Assembly (NCBI RefSeq): GCF_000717025.1 | Contig: NZ_JNXG01000006.1 | Location: 186,001-250,000 of the forward strand | Direction: 5' to 3' | Length of the DNA stretch: 64,000 nt | Source of the DNA: Streptomyces atroolivaceus | GTDB taxonomy: Bacteria > Actinomycetota > Actinomycetes > Streptomycetales > Streptomycetaceae | Part shown: positions 16,936 through 26,018 of the stretch, one piece after another | How the letters are laid out: the number at the start of each line of letters is the position of its first letter | Position numbering within the stretch: the stretch's first letter is position 1 | The notes under the pieces: model-generated | Databases searched by the model: none | Told to the model about the DNA's origin: nothing | Seen by the model: only the letters and a program-made list of their open reading frames with translations | Translations under genes and position numbers: made by a program

Positions 16936-18034
16936 CGCCGTCGCCGCAGCGGCCTCGGCGGTCACCGAACTGGTCGGCGACCGGGCGTCCGACTGGGACC
17001 GGGCGGGCCGGCTGCCCGAGGACGTGGTGCGGAGACTCGGTGCGGCCGGGCAGCTCACCGCCCAGATCCCGGCGAGGTACGGCGGACCTGAGTGGAGCAG
17101 CGCGGACAGCGGCGAGTTCACCGCCCATGTCGGCAGTCTGTGCAGCTCGCTGCGGAGCGTCATGACCTCGCAGGGCATGGCCGCGTGGACCGTCGAACGG
17201 CTCGGTGACCCGGAGCAGGCGTCGGATCTGCTGCCGCGGCTGGCCTCGGGGGGCACGGCGGCCGTGGCCTTCAGCGAACCTCAGGCAGGCAGCGATCTGT
17301 CGGCCATCGCGACCACCGTCACCGTCGACGGCGACACCCTGTCGCTCACCGGCCGCAAGAAGTGGGTGACTGCCGCCGCGTACGCCGATCTCTTCCTCGT
17401 CGTCGCCCGGATGGGCGAGGACGGTGCCGTGGTGGTGGTGCCCCGCGACGCCCCCGGTGTCCAGGTGCGGCCGGTGGCCGATCCCCTGGGCTGCCGGGCG
17501 GCCGGGCACGCGGAGGTCCTGCTCGACGACGTGCGGTTGCCGCTCGGCAGCCTGCTGGGTGGCGGGCGGCAGCCACTGTCCCTGCTGGTGACGACGGCCC
17601 TGGCCTATGGCCGGATCTCGGTCGCGTGGGGGTGTGTCGGAATCCTGCGGGCCTGCGTGAGTGCGGCCGTCGACCACGCCCGCTCCCGCCACCAGTTCGG
17701 CCGCCCACTGGGACAGCACCAGCTCGTCGCCCGGCACCTGGCCGACCTGTGGACCGCCGAACAGGTCGCCACCCGCGCCTGCGAGTACGCCAGCCGCCGC
17801 TGGGACGAGAACGCCCCCGACCTGGTCACCGCCGCCGTGATGGCGAAGTACGTCAGTGCCGGGCACGCGGCCAGGGGCGCGGCCACCGCGGTGCAGGTGC
17901 TCGCGTCGGCCGGGGCGCGGGACGGTCACCTCGTCGCGCGGGCGTACCGCGACGCCAAGCTCATGGAGATCATCGAGGGCAGCGACGAGATGTGCCAGCT
18001 GATCCTGGCCGACCACGCGCTCAGCCGGCGGTGA
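16928..18034 (+). CDS. fkbI: FkbI-type acyl-CoA dehydrogenase (methoxymalonyl-ACP pathway)
   Basis: A 368-residue flavoprotein of the acyl-CoA dehydrogenase family. It shows the FAD/substrate motif AFSEPQAGSDLS and KKWVTAA, the C-terminal HARSRHQFGRPLGQHQLV helix, and EIIEGSDEMCQLILA with a Glu in the position usual for the catalytic base. FkbI homologues oxidise the carrier-bound glycerate-derived unit. The best start is GTG 16928, overlapping the ACP stop; earlier in-frame codons belong to an out-of-frame reading of the ACP. Gene order FkbK-J-I-H is the same logic as in ansamitocin and FK520 clusters. Confidence 0.85.
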   Translation: MRDAVAAAASAVTELVGDRASDWDRAGRLPEDVVRRLGAAGQLTAQIPARYGGPEWSSADSGEFTAHVGSLCSSLRSVMTSQGMAAWTVERLGDPEQASDLLPRLASGGTAAVAFSEPQAGSDLSAIATTVTVDGDTLSLTGRKKWVTAAAYADLFLVVARMGEDGAVVVVPRDAPGVQVRPVADPLGCRAAGHAEVLLDDVRLPLGSLLGGGRQPLSLLVTTALAYGRISVAWGCVGILRACVSAAVDHARSRHQFGRPLGQHQLVARHLADLWTAEQVATRACEYASRRWDENAPDLVTAAVMAKYVSAGHAARGAATAVQVLASAGARDGHLVARAYRDAKLMEIIEGSDEMCQLILADHALSRR

Positions 18035-18085
18035 CCTCACCCGTGGCCGACCTCGTCACCCGGACGTCATCACAAGGAGCCGAAC

Positions 18086-19204
18086 ATGAGCGACACCGCG
18101 CCGGAGGCGCCGCCCGGGACCGTGAAATGCCTGGTCTGGGACCTCGACAACACGCTCTGGCACGGCACACTGCTGGAGGACGAGAACGTCGTCCTGTCCG
18201 AGGCGAACCGTGAGTTGATCATCGGTCTGGACGCGCGGGGCATCCTGCAGTCGGTGTGCAGCCGCAACGACCATGACATCGCCTGGGCACGGCTGAAGGC
18301 CCTCGGCGTCGCCGACTACTTCGTCGTCCCGGAGATCGGCTGGGGGCCCAAGTCGGACGCGGTACGCCGGATCACCGAGCGGCTGGACTTCGCTCCCGGC
18401 ACCATCGCGTTCATCGACGACCAGCCGGCCGAGCGGGCCGAGGTCGCCTTCCACCTCCCCGAGGTGCGCTGCTACGCGGCACAGGACGCGGCGACACTGC
18501 TGTCCCTGCCCGAGTTCAGCCCGAGGTCGGTGACCGTCGACTCGCGACAGCGCCGGACGATGTACCAGGCCGGCTTCCGGCGCACGGACGAGCGGGAGCG
18601 GTTCGCCGGTTCGTCCGAGGACTTCCTCCGCTCGCTGGACATGGTGATGCGGATCGGGCGGGCCACGGACGACGAGCTGTCGCGGGTCGAGGAACTGACC
18701 CTGCGCACCAGCCAGATGAACGCGACCGGGGTGCACTACCCGGACGAGGTGCTGCGCGCGCTCCTCGCCTGCCCGAGCCATGAGGTTCTGGTCACGACAC
18801 TCACGGACCGCTTCGGGCCGCACGGCGCCGTGGGCGTGGTGCTGCTCGAGAAGCACGAACGGGCGTGGCACCTCAAACTGCTCGCCACCTCGTGCCGTGT
18901 GGTGGCGTTCGGCGCCGGCACGATCATCCTGAACTGGCTGGTCGACCAAGCCGCCCTGGCCGGTGTCCATCTGCTGGCGGACTTCCGCGCCACCGACCGC
19001 AACCGGGTGATGGAGATCGCCTACCGGTTCGCGGGCTTGGACGAGCAACCCTGCGGCTGCCGGGACGAGGTCTCGGGGAGTTCCGGTGAGGACGTCCTGT
19101 TGCTGCACCTCACCCCCGAGCGGCGGGAGCCTCCGACGACGGTCCGGCTGATCGCTCCGGACCTGGCCGACCGGGCGCCGCCCCGGGCCGGACTCCCGGA
19201 CTGA
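18086..19204 (+). CDS. fkbH: FkbH-type HAD-family glyceryltransferase/phosphatase
   Basis: A 372-residue HAD-superfamily enzyme that takes 1,3-bisphosphoglycerate, removes phosphate and loads glyceryl onto the ACP, the committed step to methoxymalonyl-ACP. It has the HAD nucleophile motif VWDLDNTLW (DxDxT), motif II in CSRND and the acidic IDDQPAERAEV motif. The C-terminal half is the acyl-transfer portion (TLRTSQMNATGVHY). ATG 18086 follows AAGGAGC. It is the last plus-strand gene of the cluster and runs into a strong hairpin shared with the convergent O-methyltransferase. This is the single most diagnostic gene for the extender pathway. Confidence 0.9.
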   Translation: MSDTAPEAPPGTVKCLVWDLDNTLWHGTLLEDENVVLSEANRELIIGLDARGILQSVCSRNDHDIAWARLKALGVADYFVVPEIGWGPKSDAVRRITERLDFAPGTIAFIDDQPAERAEVAFHLPEVRCYAAQDAATLLSLPEFSPRSVTVDSRQRRTMYQAGFRRTDERERFAGSSEDFLRSLDMVMRIGRATDDELSRVEELTLRTSQMNATGVHYPDEVLRALLACPSHEVLVTTLTDRFGPHGAVGVVLLEKHERAWHLKLLATSCRVVAFGAGTIILNWLVDQAALAGVHLLADFRATDRNRVMEIAYRFAGLDEQPCGCRDEVSGSSGEDVLLLHLTPERREPPTTVRLIAPDLADRAPPRAGLPD

Positions 19205-19218
19205 GCGCGAAAGGGCGC

Positions 19219-19246
19219 CCGGATCGGGCCGGCGGGCCCGGTCCGG
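19219..19246. terminator. Bidirectional hairpin between convergent genes
   Basis: CCGGATCGGGCC at 19219-19230 and GGCCCGGTCCGG at 19235-19246 pair at 11 of 12 positions with a 4-base loop. It lies between the stops of the FkbH and O-methyltransferase genes, where a two-way terminator is expected. There is no T-run, as is common in Streptomyces. Confidence 0.6.
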
Positions 19247-19263
19247 CAGCCGCCGGCAGAAGA

Positions 19264-19926
19264 TCACCTGCGGCGGACCAGTGTGATGCCGTCGGCCATC
19301 GGGAGCATGCAGACGTCGACCCGCCGGTCGTCCCGGATCGTGGCATTGAGCTCACGGACCCCGGCGGTGTCCGCGTCGTCGGCGAGGGGGTCAATGACCC
19401 GGCCGAAGAAAAGCGTGTTGTCCACGACCACCAGCCCGCCCGGCCGCACAAGCCGTAGTGCCAGTTCGTAATAGCGGGGATAATTTGCTTTGTCGGCATC
19501 TATGAAAACGAGACCGAAGCTGTCGGAACAACCGTCTGCGAGCATCTTCCCGAGAATATCGGTCGCCGCACCGATACGAAGCTCGATGCGCTCGGAAACG
19601 CCCGCGCGCCGCCAGTGATCGGCGCCGATCTCCGGCCATCGCTCGGTGATGTCACAGGTGATCAGCCGCCCGTGCGGCGGAAGAGCGCGGGCCATGCACA
19701 GGGTGCTGTAGCCGGTGAAGGTGCCGAGTTCCAGCACGTCGGCGACACCGGCCGACGCGATCAGAAACGCGAGGAACTGCCCTTCTTCCGGCATGACCTG
19801 CATCGCTTCCCCCTGGGGTAACTCCGCGGTCAGCTGTCGCAGATCGCGGAGAATATCGTCCTCCCTGAGAGAGGACTCCCTGACGTATTCCAGAAGCTTC
19901 GTTCCGACTGCAATCTGATTCGCCAT
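19264..19926 (-). CDS. fkbG: FkbG-type SAM-dependent O-methyltransferase
   Basis: A 220-residue class I methyltransferase of the catechol-OMT/CCoAOMT family (PF01596 type). It has [13 protein letters not shown] for SAM binding, LITCDI, the metal-binding [13 protein letters not shown] (Asp-Lys-Asn) and [13 protein letters not shown]. FkbG homologues methylate the 2-hydroxyl of hydroxymalonyl-ACP, completing methoxymalonyl-ACP. Unlike the usual arrangement it is on the opposite strand, converging on FkbH and so under its own promoter. ATG 19926 fits the family N-terminus; the frame stays open upstream through IS1380 debris by chance. Parts of it use AT-rich codons (AAA, AAT, TAT) unusual beside its neighbours, hinting at a separate origin. 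Confidence 0.87.
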   Translation of the reverse strand: MANQIAVGTKLLEYVRESSLREDDILRDLRQLTAELPQGEAMQVMPEEGQFLAFLIASAGVADVLELGTFTGYSTLCMARALPPHGRLITCDITERWPEIGADHWRRAGVSERIELRIGAATDILGKMLADGCSDSFGLVFIDADKANYPRYYELALRLVRPGGLVVVDNTLFFGRVIDPLADDADTAGVRELNATIRDDRRVDVCMLPMADGITLVRRR

Positions 19927-19933
19927 GGCGACA

Positions 19934-19962
19934 ACACTAGATGATGCACCGCCGGAATTGAA
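19934..19962 (-). promoter_or_regulatory. Candidate promoter of the O-methyltransferase gene
   Basis: On the minus strand TTCAAT (19957-19962) and TAGTGT (19934-19939) are separated by 17 bases, the latter only 7 bases before the ATG. The -10 fits the Streptomyces TAGNNT pattern, but the -35 is weak. If used, the transcript would be nearly leaderless. Confidence 0.3.
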
Positions 19963-20123
19963 TAGCGTATTGCCGGGGTCACGTCGAGGCCGTACCCGGA
20001 CCCGAACTCCCGTCCCGGTGATGCCCCGCCGCGTGCCGGCAGGGGGCTCCGGAGCCGCAGTCGCCTCGTCGGCGCGGCGGGCGGCGGCATCGGCTACGAC
20101 GGCTACGACGGCTACAAGCCGAC

Positions 20124-20306
20124 CTGATCGATCCGCCCAAGGCCCACTCGACTTTCTCCGTGTCCGAGTTGATGGTGCGCCCGCGGTGGCGGAAGACAGG
20201 AGCCTCCAAGCGGCTTCACGAGGCGCTGGTCGAGGACCGGCCGGAGGCCCTCGCCGTGCTCCTGGTCGACCCCAGCCACCCAAAGGTGGAGACGCTGTAC
20301 GAGTCA
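20124..20306 (+). pseudogene. GNAT acetyltransferase fragment
   Basis: The plus-strand translation [20 protein letters not shown] followed by [31 protein letters not shown] is the acetyl-CoA-binding half of a GNAT enzyme (RxxGxSxxLH, then the VLLVDP strand and the LYES motif). There is no N-terminal acceptor domain; upstream lies a short repeat of GGCTACGAC (three copies, last imperfect, 20092-20117). After LYES the similarity ends. A truncated remnant. Confidence 0.6.
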
Positions 20307-20346
20307 AGCCTCGATCTTTCGCGAAGGTCAGCCGGCGGAGTCGGTG

Positions 20347-20594
20347 GGCCCACTTCCACACCCGCTCGCGAACTCCAGCCCGGGGTGCCCTGATGGCATC
20401 AAGGACCTCGGCCCGGCCGAGGCGAGAGCGTGGACGAGGCGGGAGACTGTCGGGTCCGAGGCCCACCGGCCCGAACACGCCCGGCTCGCCCCGCAGCATG
20501 GCTTGCGCCACGGCGCCAGCGCCGAAGATATCGCCTGATCCAGCCCGCTCTTGCGGACGGTCTCCACCAGCAGCACGGCCCGCCTGGCTGACCA
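20347..20594 (-). pseudogene. IS1380-family transposase N-terminal remnant, frameshifted
   Basis: Minus-strand pieces in alternating frames read [30 protein letters not shown] (20594-20499), [12 protein letters not shown] (20499-20464), [18 protein letters not shown] (20462-20410 region) and [19 protein letters not shown] (20403-20347). Joined in order they match the N-terminal region of IS1380-type transposases in actinomycetes, with an internal deletion and at least three frame changes. The catalytic core is absent. It marks an old insertion next to the polyketide cluster boundary. Confidence 0.65.
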
Positions 20595-20625
20595 TTCCGC
20601 GGCCACCGCCCTCGACACGGACACG

Positions 20626-21210
20626 GGGATAGGACCCGATACGCTTCTTTACCTGGGAAGTGCTTCTTTCCTCGCAACCGACAGGACCTTCGACAAGCCC
20701 TATCTTCGCAGGTCAGGGCACTTCTCTCGTTCTCGATCACATCTCGGACGCCAGCGCACGTGAAAGCGCGAGGTTAGATACGCAACGAACGACGCTCGCC
20801 CCGTGGATGTCGCCAGCCGCCGCACTCAAGCATCCCACTTCTGGCGCCACGCCCGGAGTCGCAGAGTCCCGCTGTTGGCCACGTGGCAAGCGCGTGGCCA
20901 ACAGCAGCCAGAAACACCTGGATGGCGACGGGCCCAGGCAGGCAGCGAGAACTTGCCGTACAACGGAAAGACTGCTGGTCAGGGGGCTCGGCCGTCGTTC
21001 CTCTCACCCCTTCTGGCGAGCTTGAACGAGCCTGCCTGGGTGAGACGAGTCCCAGACCGGCAAGCCCTCGACAGCGCACCATGGGTGCAGGCCCCGGCCT
21101 ATATGCCCAGGCCCGCACTCATTGGTCTCCTGTGACCGCAAGGCGCCCCGAACCCGCCCCAGCGGACCGTGCGGATGCAGGGTCGGGGCGGTGGTCCGGG
21201 GCGCCACGGG
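20626..21210. other. Intergenic stretch without recognisable gene
   Basis: Nearly 600 bases between the IS1380 debris and the 3' end of the large secreted protein. Translations of the open frames are low-complexity and match no family I know. No tRNA-like cloverleaf or strong hairpin was noticed. Confidence 0.4.
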
Positions 21211-24200
21211 TCAGGAGCGGTAGTCGCGCAGGAACAGCGAAGGGCTGGAGTCCGTACGGGAAGCGTTGACGCCGTCTCCGCGGGAGTAATCCATGCCCTC
21301 GTTCGTGGCCCAGTCCTGGATCGGGCCGGCCGCGCTTCTTAGGTGCTGGAAGGTGCTCGCGTCATCTGCGGCGGAGCCGAACTGGTACAGCCGGGAGGTG
21401 TCGCCGTAGGGATGGTAGGGCTCGTACGGGCCTCCGGGGGCGCGTTGTTTGGCCAGGGTGTTGTGGAAGAAGACGTTCTGCGGGCCGGTGGAGCCCGACC
21501 AGCCGATGCCCTTGCTGCCGGCGGCCCAGTAGATCGGCCACCAGGTGCCGTCGTCGCCGGCGCCGCCTTCACCGCCGCAGTTGGTGTCGCACTCGCCCGA
21601 GGAGTGGTTGTACGGCACGCGGACGGTGTTGTTCTCGAACAGGTTCCGGCGTTCCCAGCCGCCGTGCAGATTGAGGTCGGAGTCGAAGTCGTTGCCGATC
21701 GCGACGTTGCCCGACGCCGACCACTGGAAGGTGAAGTGGCGCAGGTTGCGGCTGGTGTTGGAGGCGTACAGCGAGTCCCAGACCCGTGATCCCCGCAGGT
21801 AGCCGTTGCCGCCCTTGCCCTTGTTCCAGGAGCCGTCGAAGACGTTGCGCTCGATCTGGATGTTCCGGGCCACTTCGGTGACAACGGGGTGCGAGCCGAC
21901 CATGTCGGCGCGCACGCCGCGCACCCAGGAGTCGCGGGCCCACTTGAAGACGATGCCGTGCATGGCGTACTCGGGGGCCAGGTTGCCGTAGTTGTGGACC
22001 GCCTGGGCGGGGTCGAGCTGGTAGGTGCCGCCGCGGAGCTTCGGCAGGCCGTTCAGGTCCTCGGTGAAGGAGAAGTCCTCGAAGCCCACATCGGTGATCA
22101 TCTTCAGCGCGGTGACCTTGCTGGCGTACGCCTTGCCGCTCACCCCCAGGGGCGGCGAGCCGTCGGAGGTGGAGTCCACCGGCAGGTCGTACTCCAGCGG
22201 CTTGTCGAGGGTGACGGTGCGCTTCGCGGTGTCCACTGCGGCGATGGTAAACACCTGCTGGCGCATGTGCAGGTTCTCCAGCCGGCCGTCGTTCTCGGCG
22301 CCCGCGATCTCCTGCGACTGGTAGAACTTCAGGCTGTTGGCGGCGCCCACCCACAGGTCACCGCCCGGCTTGAAGGCGTCCATCTTCGCGTTGGCGTTCA
22401 GCTGGACGACCCGGTCGCCCTGGCGCGCGGCGTAGTTGGCGTCGCCGGGGGACCCGCCGACGGCGACCCCCGACTCCCAGTGCTGGTTGACCGACCCCTC
22501 GAAGAGGTCACGCCGGTTCTCCGGGATCTTGGACGGGAAGCCACAGATTCCGGCGTACTTCGCGGCGGCCTCCCTGGTCTGGACCCGGAACAGGCCGCGG
22601 CCCGGCCAGATCCAGCCGCCGGTGCCGACGTTGTTGCCGGTGGTGAACTCGCACTTGTGCTCCATGCCGGCCTGGTCCCAGCGCTCGCCCCTGGCGGTGA
22701 GGACGTCGTACCGCGTGTTCTCGTCGGGGCGGAAGACGATCCGTGAGCCGTCCGCCGGGTCCGCGCCCTGGCCTCGTACGAGCAGGTAGGAAGCGTCCAC
22801 GGAGAGCTGCTTGCTGACGTTGAGCACACCCTTGGGCAGCTCGATCACCGACAGCCGGCCGGCACTCGCATGCGGAGTGCAGTCATTACGGATCCGGTCG
22901 ATGGCCTTCTGAAGGCCCGCCGTGTCGTCCTGCCCGTCATCGGCCTTCACCTGGAACTGCGACTCCAGTGCGGAGGGGCCGAAGTGGCAGGCGGAGTCGG
23001 GGGTGCGGGCGGCGGCGGACGGCAGCAGTTCACCGCTGCGGTACCCGGCCCGGCTCCAGTCGGGCAGCCCGGCCACGGGGCCGCGGCGATTGCCACGCCC
23101 GAGGTCTTGGCCCGAGTTGCCGACCGAGCCTTCCACGGCACCGGGCAGAGCGTACGGGGTACCCACGCAGGAGGAGGCCACCGGGTGGTCACCGAGCTGG
23201 GCGGCGATCTTCGTCAGACAGGCGGCGAGCGCCTGCTGGCCGTAGCGGTTCGGGTGGATCGCCTCCTGCTGATGGCCCTGGGCTTGCCACGGCAGGTCCT
23301 TGGCCCCCTCGAACAGGTACGGGACCCAGCGCACCCACTCGGCGTGGTGGGCGCTCAGCGGAGCCGTCAGCCGGTGGCTCGAGTCCGCCTGCCTCGTCGT
23401 CGTGCTGCACAGCTCGTGCCCGGCGAACGCGCTCTGCAGGTCCAGGAAGGAGACAGCCGCCTCGTTGGCCGCACCCCGCAGCATGTCACTGATCCGGGGC
23501 ACCACGGAGGTGTGTGCCCAGTCGCTGTCGGCGTCGAGGAAGGGGCAGCCGCCGTTGATGTAGCGGCCGTAGTTGGCGGGCGGCACGGGAGCGTTCTCCG
23601 CGTCGCGGTAGTTACGGCCCCTCGGCAGCGGGTTGGCGTAGGACTGGAGGACGATCTGGTACGTGCCGTCCTCCTGCCCCGCCTCACGCAGCACCGTCCG
23701 GATCGTCTCGACCGTCCCTACGACCTTGGCCCGCACGGGGCCGAGGCTCTCAGCGAACTCCTTCTCCTTGGCCCCCCGGCAGCCCTTGTTGAACACCGAC
23801 GGGTAGAAGTACGCCTTGACGCAGTCCTGGAGGATGTCGGAGAACTTCAGGTCGTTGCCGCCGACGGAGAGCACCACCATGCGCACGTCGTTGTTCTGCG
23901 CGATCTCGCGTAGGTCCTCGACCTGGGGCCGCTGCCCCTTGAACCCGGTCGTGGTCACGTTGTCGGTGGTGGCTCCCGAGCAGGCGACGTTGAAGCGCCG
24001 CTCCAGCGGTACGCCCTCGAGTTCGAGGCCCCGGATCTCGGCGGAGTCGGACCTGTCGCAGGCGTCGGCGCCCCGGTCGTACCCGGTGTCGCCGTAGACC
24101 CGCGACACGTCGTGGTCACACGTGCTCTCGTCGGCGTTGCAGTTCACTGCCGCCCGGTCGGTGCCCCAGGCCGACCCGGCCGCCGAGGCGGCCGCGTTGC

Positions 24201-25332
24201 CCGCCCAGCGTCCGCCCTCGCCGGAGATGTAGCTGTCGCCCATGGAGACCACGGCGGGAGGCAGGCCGCAGGAGCCGTCGTCCGCGGCGCGGGCGGCACG
24301 AGATACCGGGTTGTAGACGGTGATGCTGCCCCAGCTGTCGCCGCACGTGGGCCCGCCCGCGGGGGCGAACCGCACCGGCCAGTGGTCGGAGGTACCGTTG
24401 CGGCCGTTGAGGGACACCGAGAGGTTCTCCAGCTGGTCACTGGCGATCATGTAGTCCAGGGCGTAGCCGGAGAGCTGGGTGGTCGCGGGAGGGCCGTCGG
24501 GGCGGCCGTTACTGGTGGCGTAGAAGGTGTTCGGGAACCGGCCGCGGGTGGGAGCGGCGGAACTGTTGAAGTCGCCCAGGGCACGCCAGCTCTGCCCGGC
24601 CATGGTCTGGGAGATGGTGTTGATCAGGGCGACGGCGTGCGGGTTGGGGGTCTCCCCTGAGCGGATCGACGCGGCGTGGATGTTGAAGTACCAGGTGCCG
24701 CCCAGTTGTACGCCGAATGCGGGGCGGGTCCTGATCCACTTGTTGGCCGGGTCCGCGGCGGGCAGCACGCGGATGCGCGGGGCGAGGGTGCTGAGGTCCT
24801 CGGGGGCGTCCTTCAGCCAGATGGCCATGGACTTCTGGGTGTTGCCCTCGGTGCCGGTGTCGGGGTCGTCTGTGCCGGTGGTCTGACCCCAGGCCGTCTT
24901 GTCCAAGATCTTCAGGTAGATCAGGACGCCGGGGGCCGCACGCGTGCCGGGCTTGCCCCAACGAGCCGCGCTCACACGGTATTTGAGACTGGGTAGCCCG
25001 GTCGGGGTCTGCGTGGTGTCGGTGCTGTTGTCGAGGAGCACCTGCTCACCCGTGAAGTCGCTCGGTGGCTTCACGGTCTCCTGGAGGGCGATCACGTCGG
25101 CAGCCTTGAGCAGGGACGACCTGACGAGGTCCCAGCGGGTGCCGCCCTGGGTGTTGAACGTGATGGACGACTCGGTGACGTCTTCGACGGCCTGCGCCGG
25201 CGTGGGTGCGACCAGGGTGACGAGGGAGGCGAGCAACGCGGTGCAGAGCGCCTGCACGAGTGTGCGCCGGGGGCCGGGGCCGGGTCTGTACCGGGTGGCG
25301 CGGCCCGGTGTGTGAAGGAAGTGCAGGGACAC
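21211..25332 (-). CDS. Secreted three-domain protein: CdtB/DNase I-like phosphatase, SGNH esterase, pectate-lyase-like beta-helix
   Basis: A 1373-residue exported protein. A signal peptide (RR at about 22, hydrophobic core, cleavage near PAQA at about 48) is followed by an endonuclease/exonuclease/phosphatase fold with IALQET, a LGDFNSS motif and TSDHWPVRF, resembling CdtB. Next is an SGNH hydrolase: nucleophile in MGDSYISGEGG (about 364), SVGGNDL and the C-terminal AIHPN with catalytic His. The last ~600 residues start with VKADDGQDDTAGLQKAID, the entry strand of right-handed beta-helix (pectate lyase 3) proteins, and continue with N/G-rich coils. Cys-rich segments suggest disulphides. The start is GTG 25332. 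It probably degrades extracellular polymers or lipids; the actual substrates are unknown. It is divergent from the I36-type inhibitor gene. Confidence 0.82.
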   Translation of the reverse strand: MSLHFLHTPGRATRYRPGPGPRRTLVQALCTALLASLVTLVAPTPAQAVEDVTESSITFNTQGGTRWDLVRSSLLKAADVIALQETVKPPSDFTGEQVLLDNSTDTTQTPTGLPSLKYRVSAARWGKPGTRAAPGVLIYLKILDKTAWGQTTGTDDPDTGTEGNTQKSMAIWLKDAPEDLSTLAPRIRVLPAADPANKWIRTRPAFGVQLGGTWYFNIHAASIRSGETPNPHAVALINTISQTMAGQSWRALGDFNSSAAPTRGRFPNTFYATSNGRPDGPPATTQLSGYALDYMIASDQLENLSVSLNGRNGTSDHWPVRFAPAGGPTCGDSWGSITVYNPVSRAARAADDGSCGLPPAVVSMGDSYISGEGGRWAGNAAASAAGSAWGTDRAAVNCNADESTCDHDVSRVYGDTGYDRGADACDRSDSAEIRGLELEGVPLERRFNVACSGATTDNVTTTGFKGQRPQVEDLREIAQNNDVRMVVLSVGGNDLKFSDILQDCVKAYFYPSVFNKGCRGAKEKEFAESLGPVRAKVVGTVETIRTVLREAGQEDGTYQIVLQSYANPLPRGRNYRDAENAPVPPANYGRYINGGCPFLDADSDWAHTSVVPRISDMLRGAANEAAVSFLDLQSAFAGHELCSTTTRQADSSHRLTAPLSAHHAEWVRWVPYLFEGAKDLPWQAQGHQQEAIHPNRYGQQALAACLTKIAAQLGDHPVASSCVGTPYALPGAVEGSVGNSGQDLGRGNRRGPVAGLPDWSRAGYRSGELLPSAAARTPDSACHFGPSALESQFQVKADDGQDDTAGLQKAIDRIRNDCTPHASAGRLSVIELPKGVLNVSKQLSVDASYLLVRGQGADPADGSRIVFRPDENTRYDVLTARGERWDQAGMEHKCEFTTGNNVGTGGWIWPGRGLFRVQTREAAAKYAGICGFPSKIPENRRDLFEGSVNQHWESGVAVGGSPGDANYAARQGDRVVQLNANAKMDAFKPGGDLWVGAANSLKFYQSQEIAGAENDGRLENLHMRQQVFTIAAVDTAKRTVTLDKPLEYDLPVDSTSDGSPPLGVSGKAYASKVTALKMITDVGFEDFSFTEDLNGLPKLRGGTYQLDPAQAVHNYGNLAPEYAMHGIVFKWARDSWVRGVRADMVGSHPVVTEVARNIQIERNVFDGSWNKGKGGNGYLRGSRVWDSLYASNTSRNLRHFTFQWSASGNVAIGNDFDSDLNLHGGWERRNLFENNTVRVPYNHSSGECDTNCGGEGGAGDDGTWWPIYWAAGSKGIGWSGSTGPQNVFFHNTLAKQRAPGGPYEPYHPYGDTSRLYQFGSAADDASTFQHLRSAAGPIQDWATNEGMDYSRGDGVNASRTDSSPSLFLRDYRS

Positions 25333-25595
25333 GGTGGTCTCTTTTCTGGGGCCGCTGGGTGCGGCGTCTCCTCAGCCGCGGGATGCGGCTTTCTGCCCAC
25401 GGGAGGCGGCGGGCAACAGCGAGAGACTACAAATCCGATCTGGCGGCGCGGGCACAACACCTCATGTCTGGCTTGTTGTTGACGATCCGAAACCTTCACC
25501 TGGCACACACGGTTAGGCTTTGCCGTGAAGATCGCGGAGCGTCGCTCCGTGCGGTCCGGACCGAGCCGCACCGGCGGTTCAGAAGGTGGTAAGCC

Positions 25596-26018
25596 ATGGG
25601 AATGAGTTCATCCGGAACGAGATCGCTCAAGGCGGCTCTCGCGACGGGAGTGGTCGCCGGTGCGGCGCTGCTGTCCGCTGCGGCCCCGGCCTCCGCGGCA
25701 AATCCGCCGTACGCCGACTGCCCGGGCTGGGCCCTGTGCCTCTACCAGCACGGCGGGGGCACGGGCTCCAAGGCGATCATCACCCCGGCCACCGGCAACA
25801 TCAACCTCTACAGCGTCCACTTCCTGAACGGGGACCTGGCCAACAATCAGGTGTCCTCCTGGCTGAACAACTCCACCTGCCAGGTGAAGTTCGTCGACGA
25901 CCCGTACAACTACTCGGACCTGGACTTCACTCCGAGCCATCAGTACGGCGCCACGGGTGACTGGGCCGGCGAATTCGCCAACGACAGGCTGACCGGGGTG
26001 CAGTTCTACTGCCCCTGA
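25596..26018 (+). CDS. Secreted peptidase inhibitor family I36 protein
   Basis: A 140-residue exported protein. The N-terminal signal peptide (KAALATGVVAGAALLSAAAP, cleavage near ASA) is followed by a beta/gamma-crystallin-like I36 domain: DCPGWALCLYQHGGGTG, SSWLNN, then CQVKFVDDP and GVQFYC, with four cysteines placed as in the SMI-type metalloprotease inhibitor family. These proteins usually bind secreted proteases, but many homologues are uncharacterised. The start ATG follows AGAAGGTGG. It faces away from the large secreted hydrolase, about 260 bases separating the two, so both may respond to the same growth stage. Confidence 0.8.
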   Translation: MGMSSSGTRSLKAALATGVVAGAALLSAAAPASAANPPYADCPGWALCLYQHGGGTGSKAIITPATGNINLYSVHFLNGDLANNQVSSWLNNSTCQVKFVDDPYNYSDLDFTPSHQYGATGDWAGEFANDRLTGVQFYCP

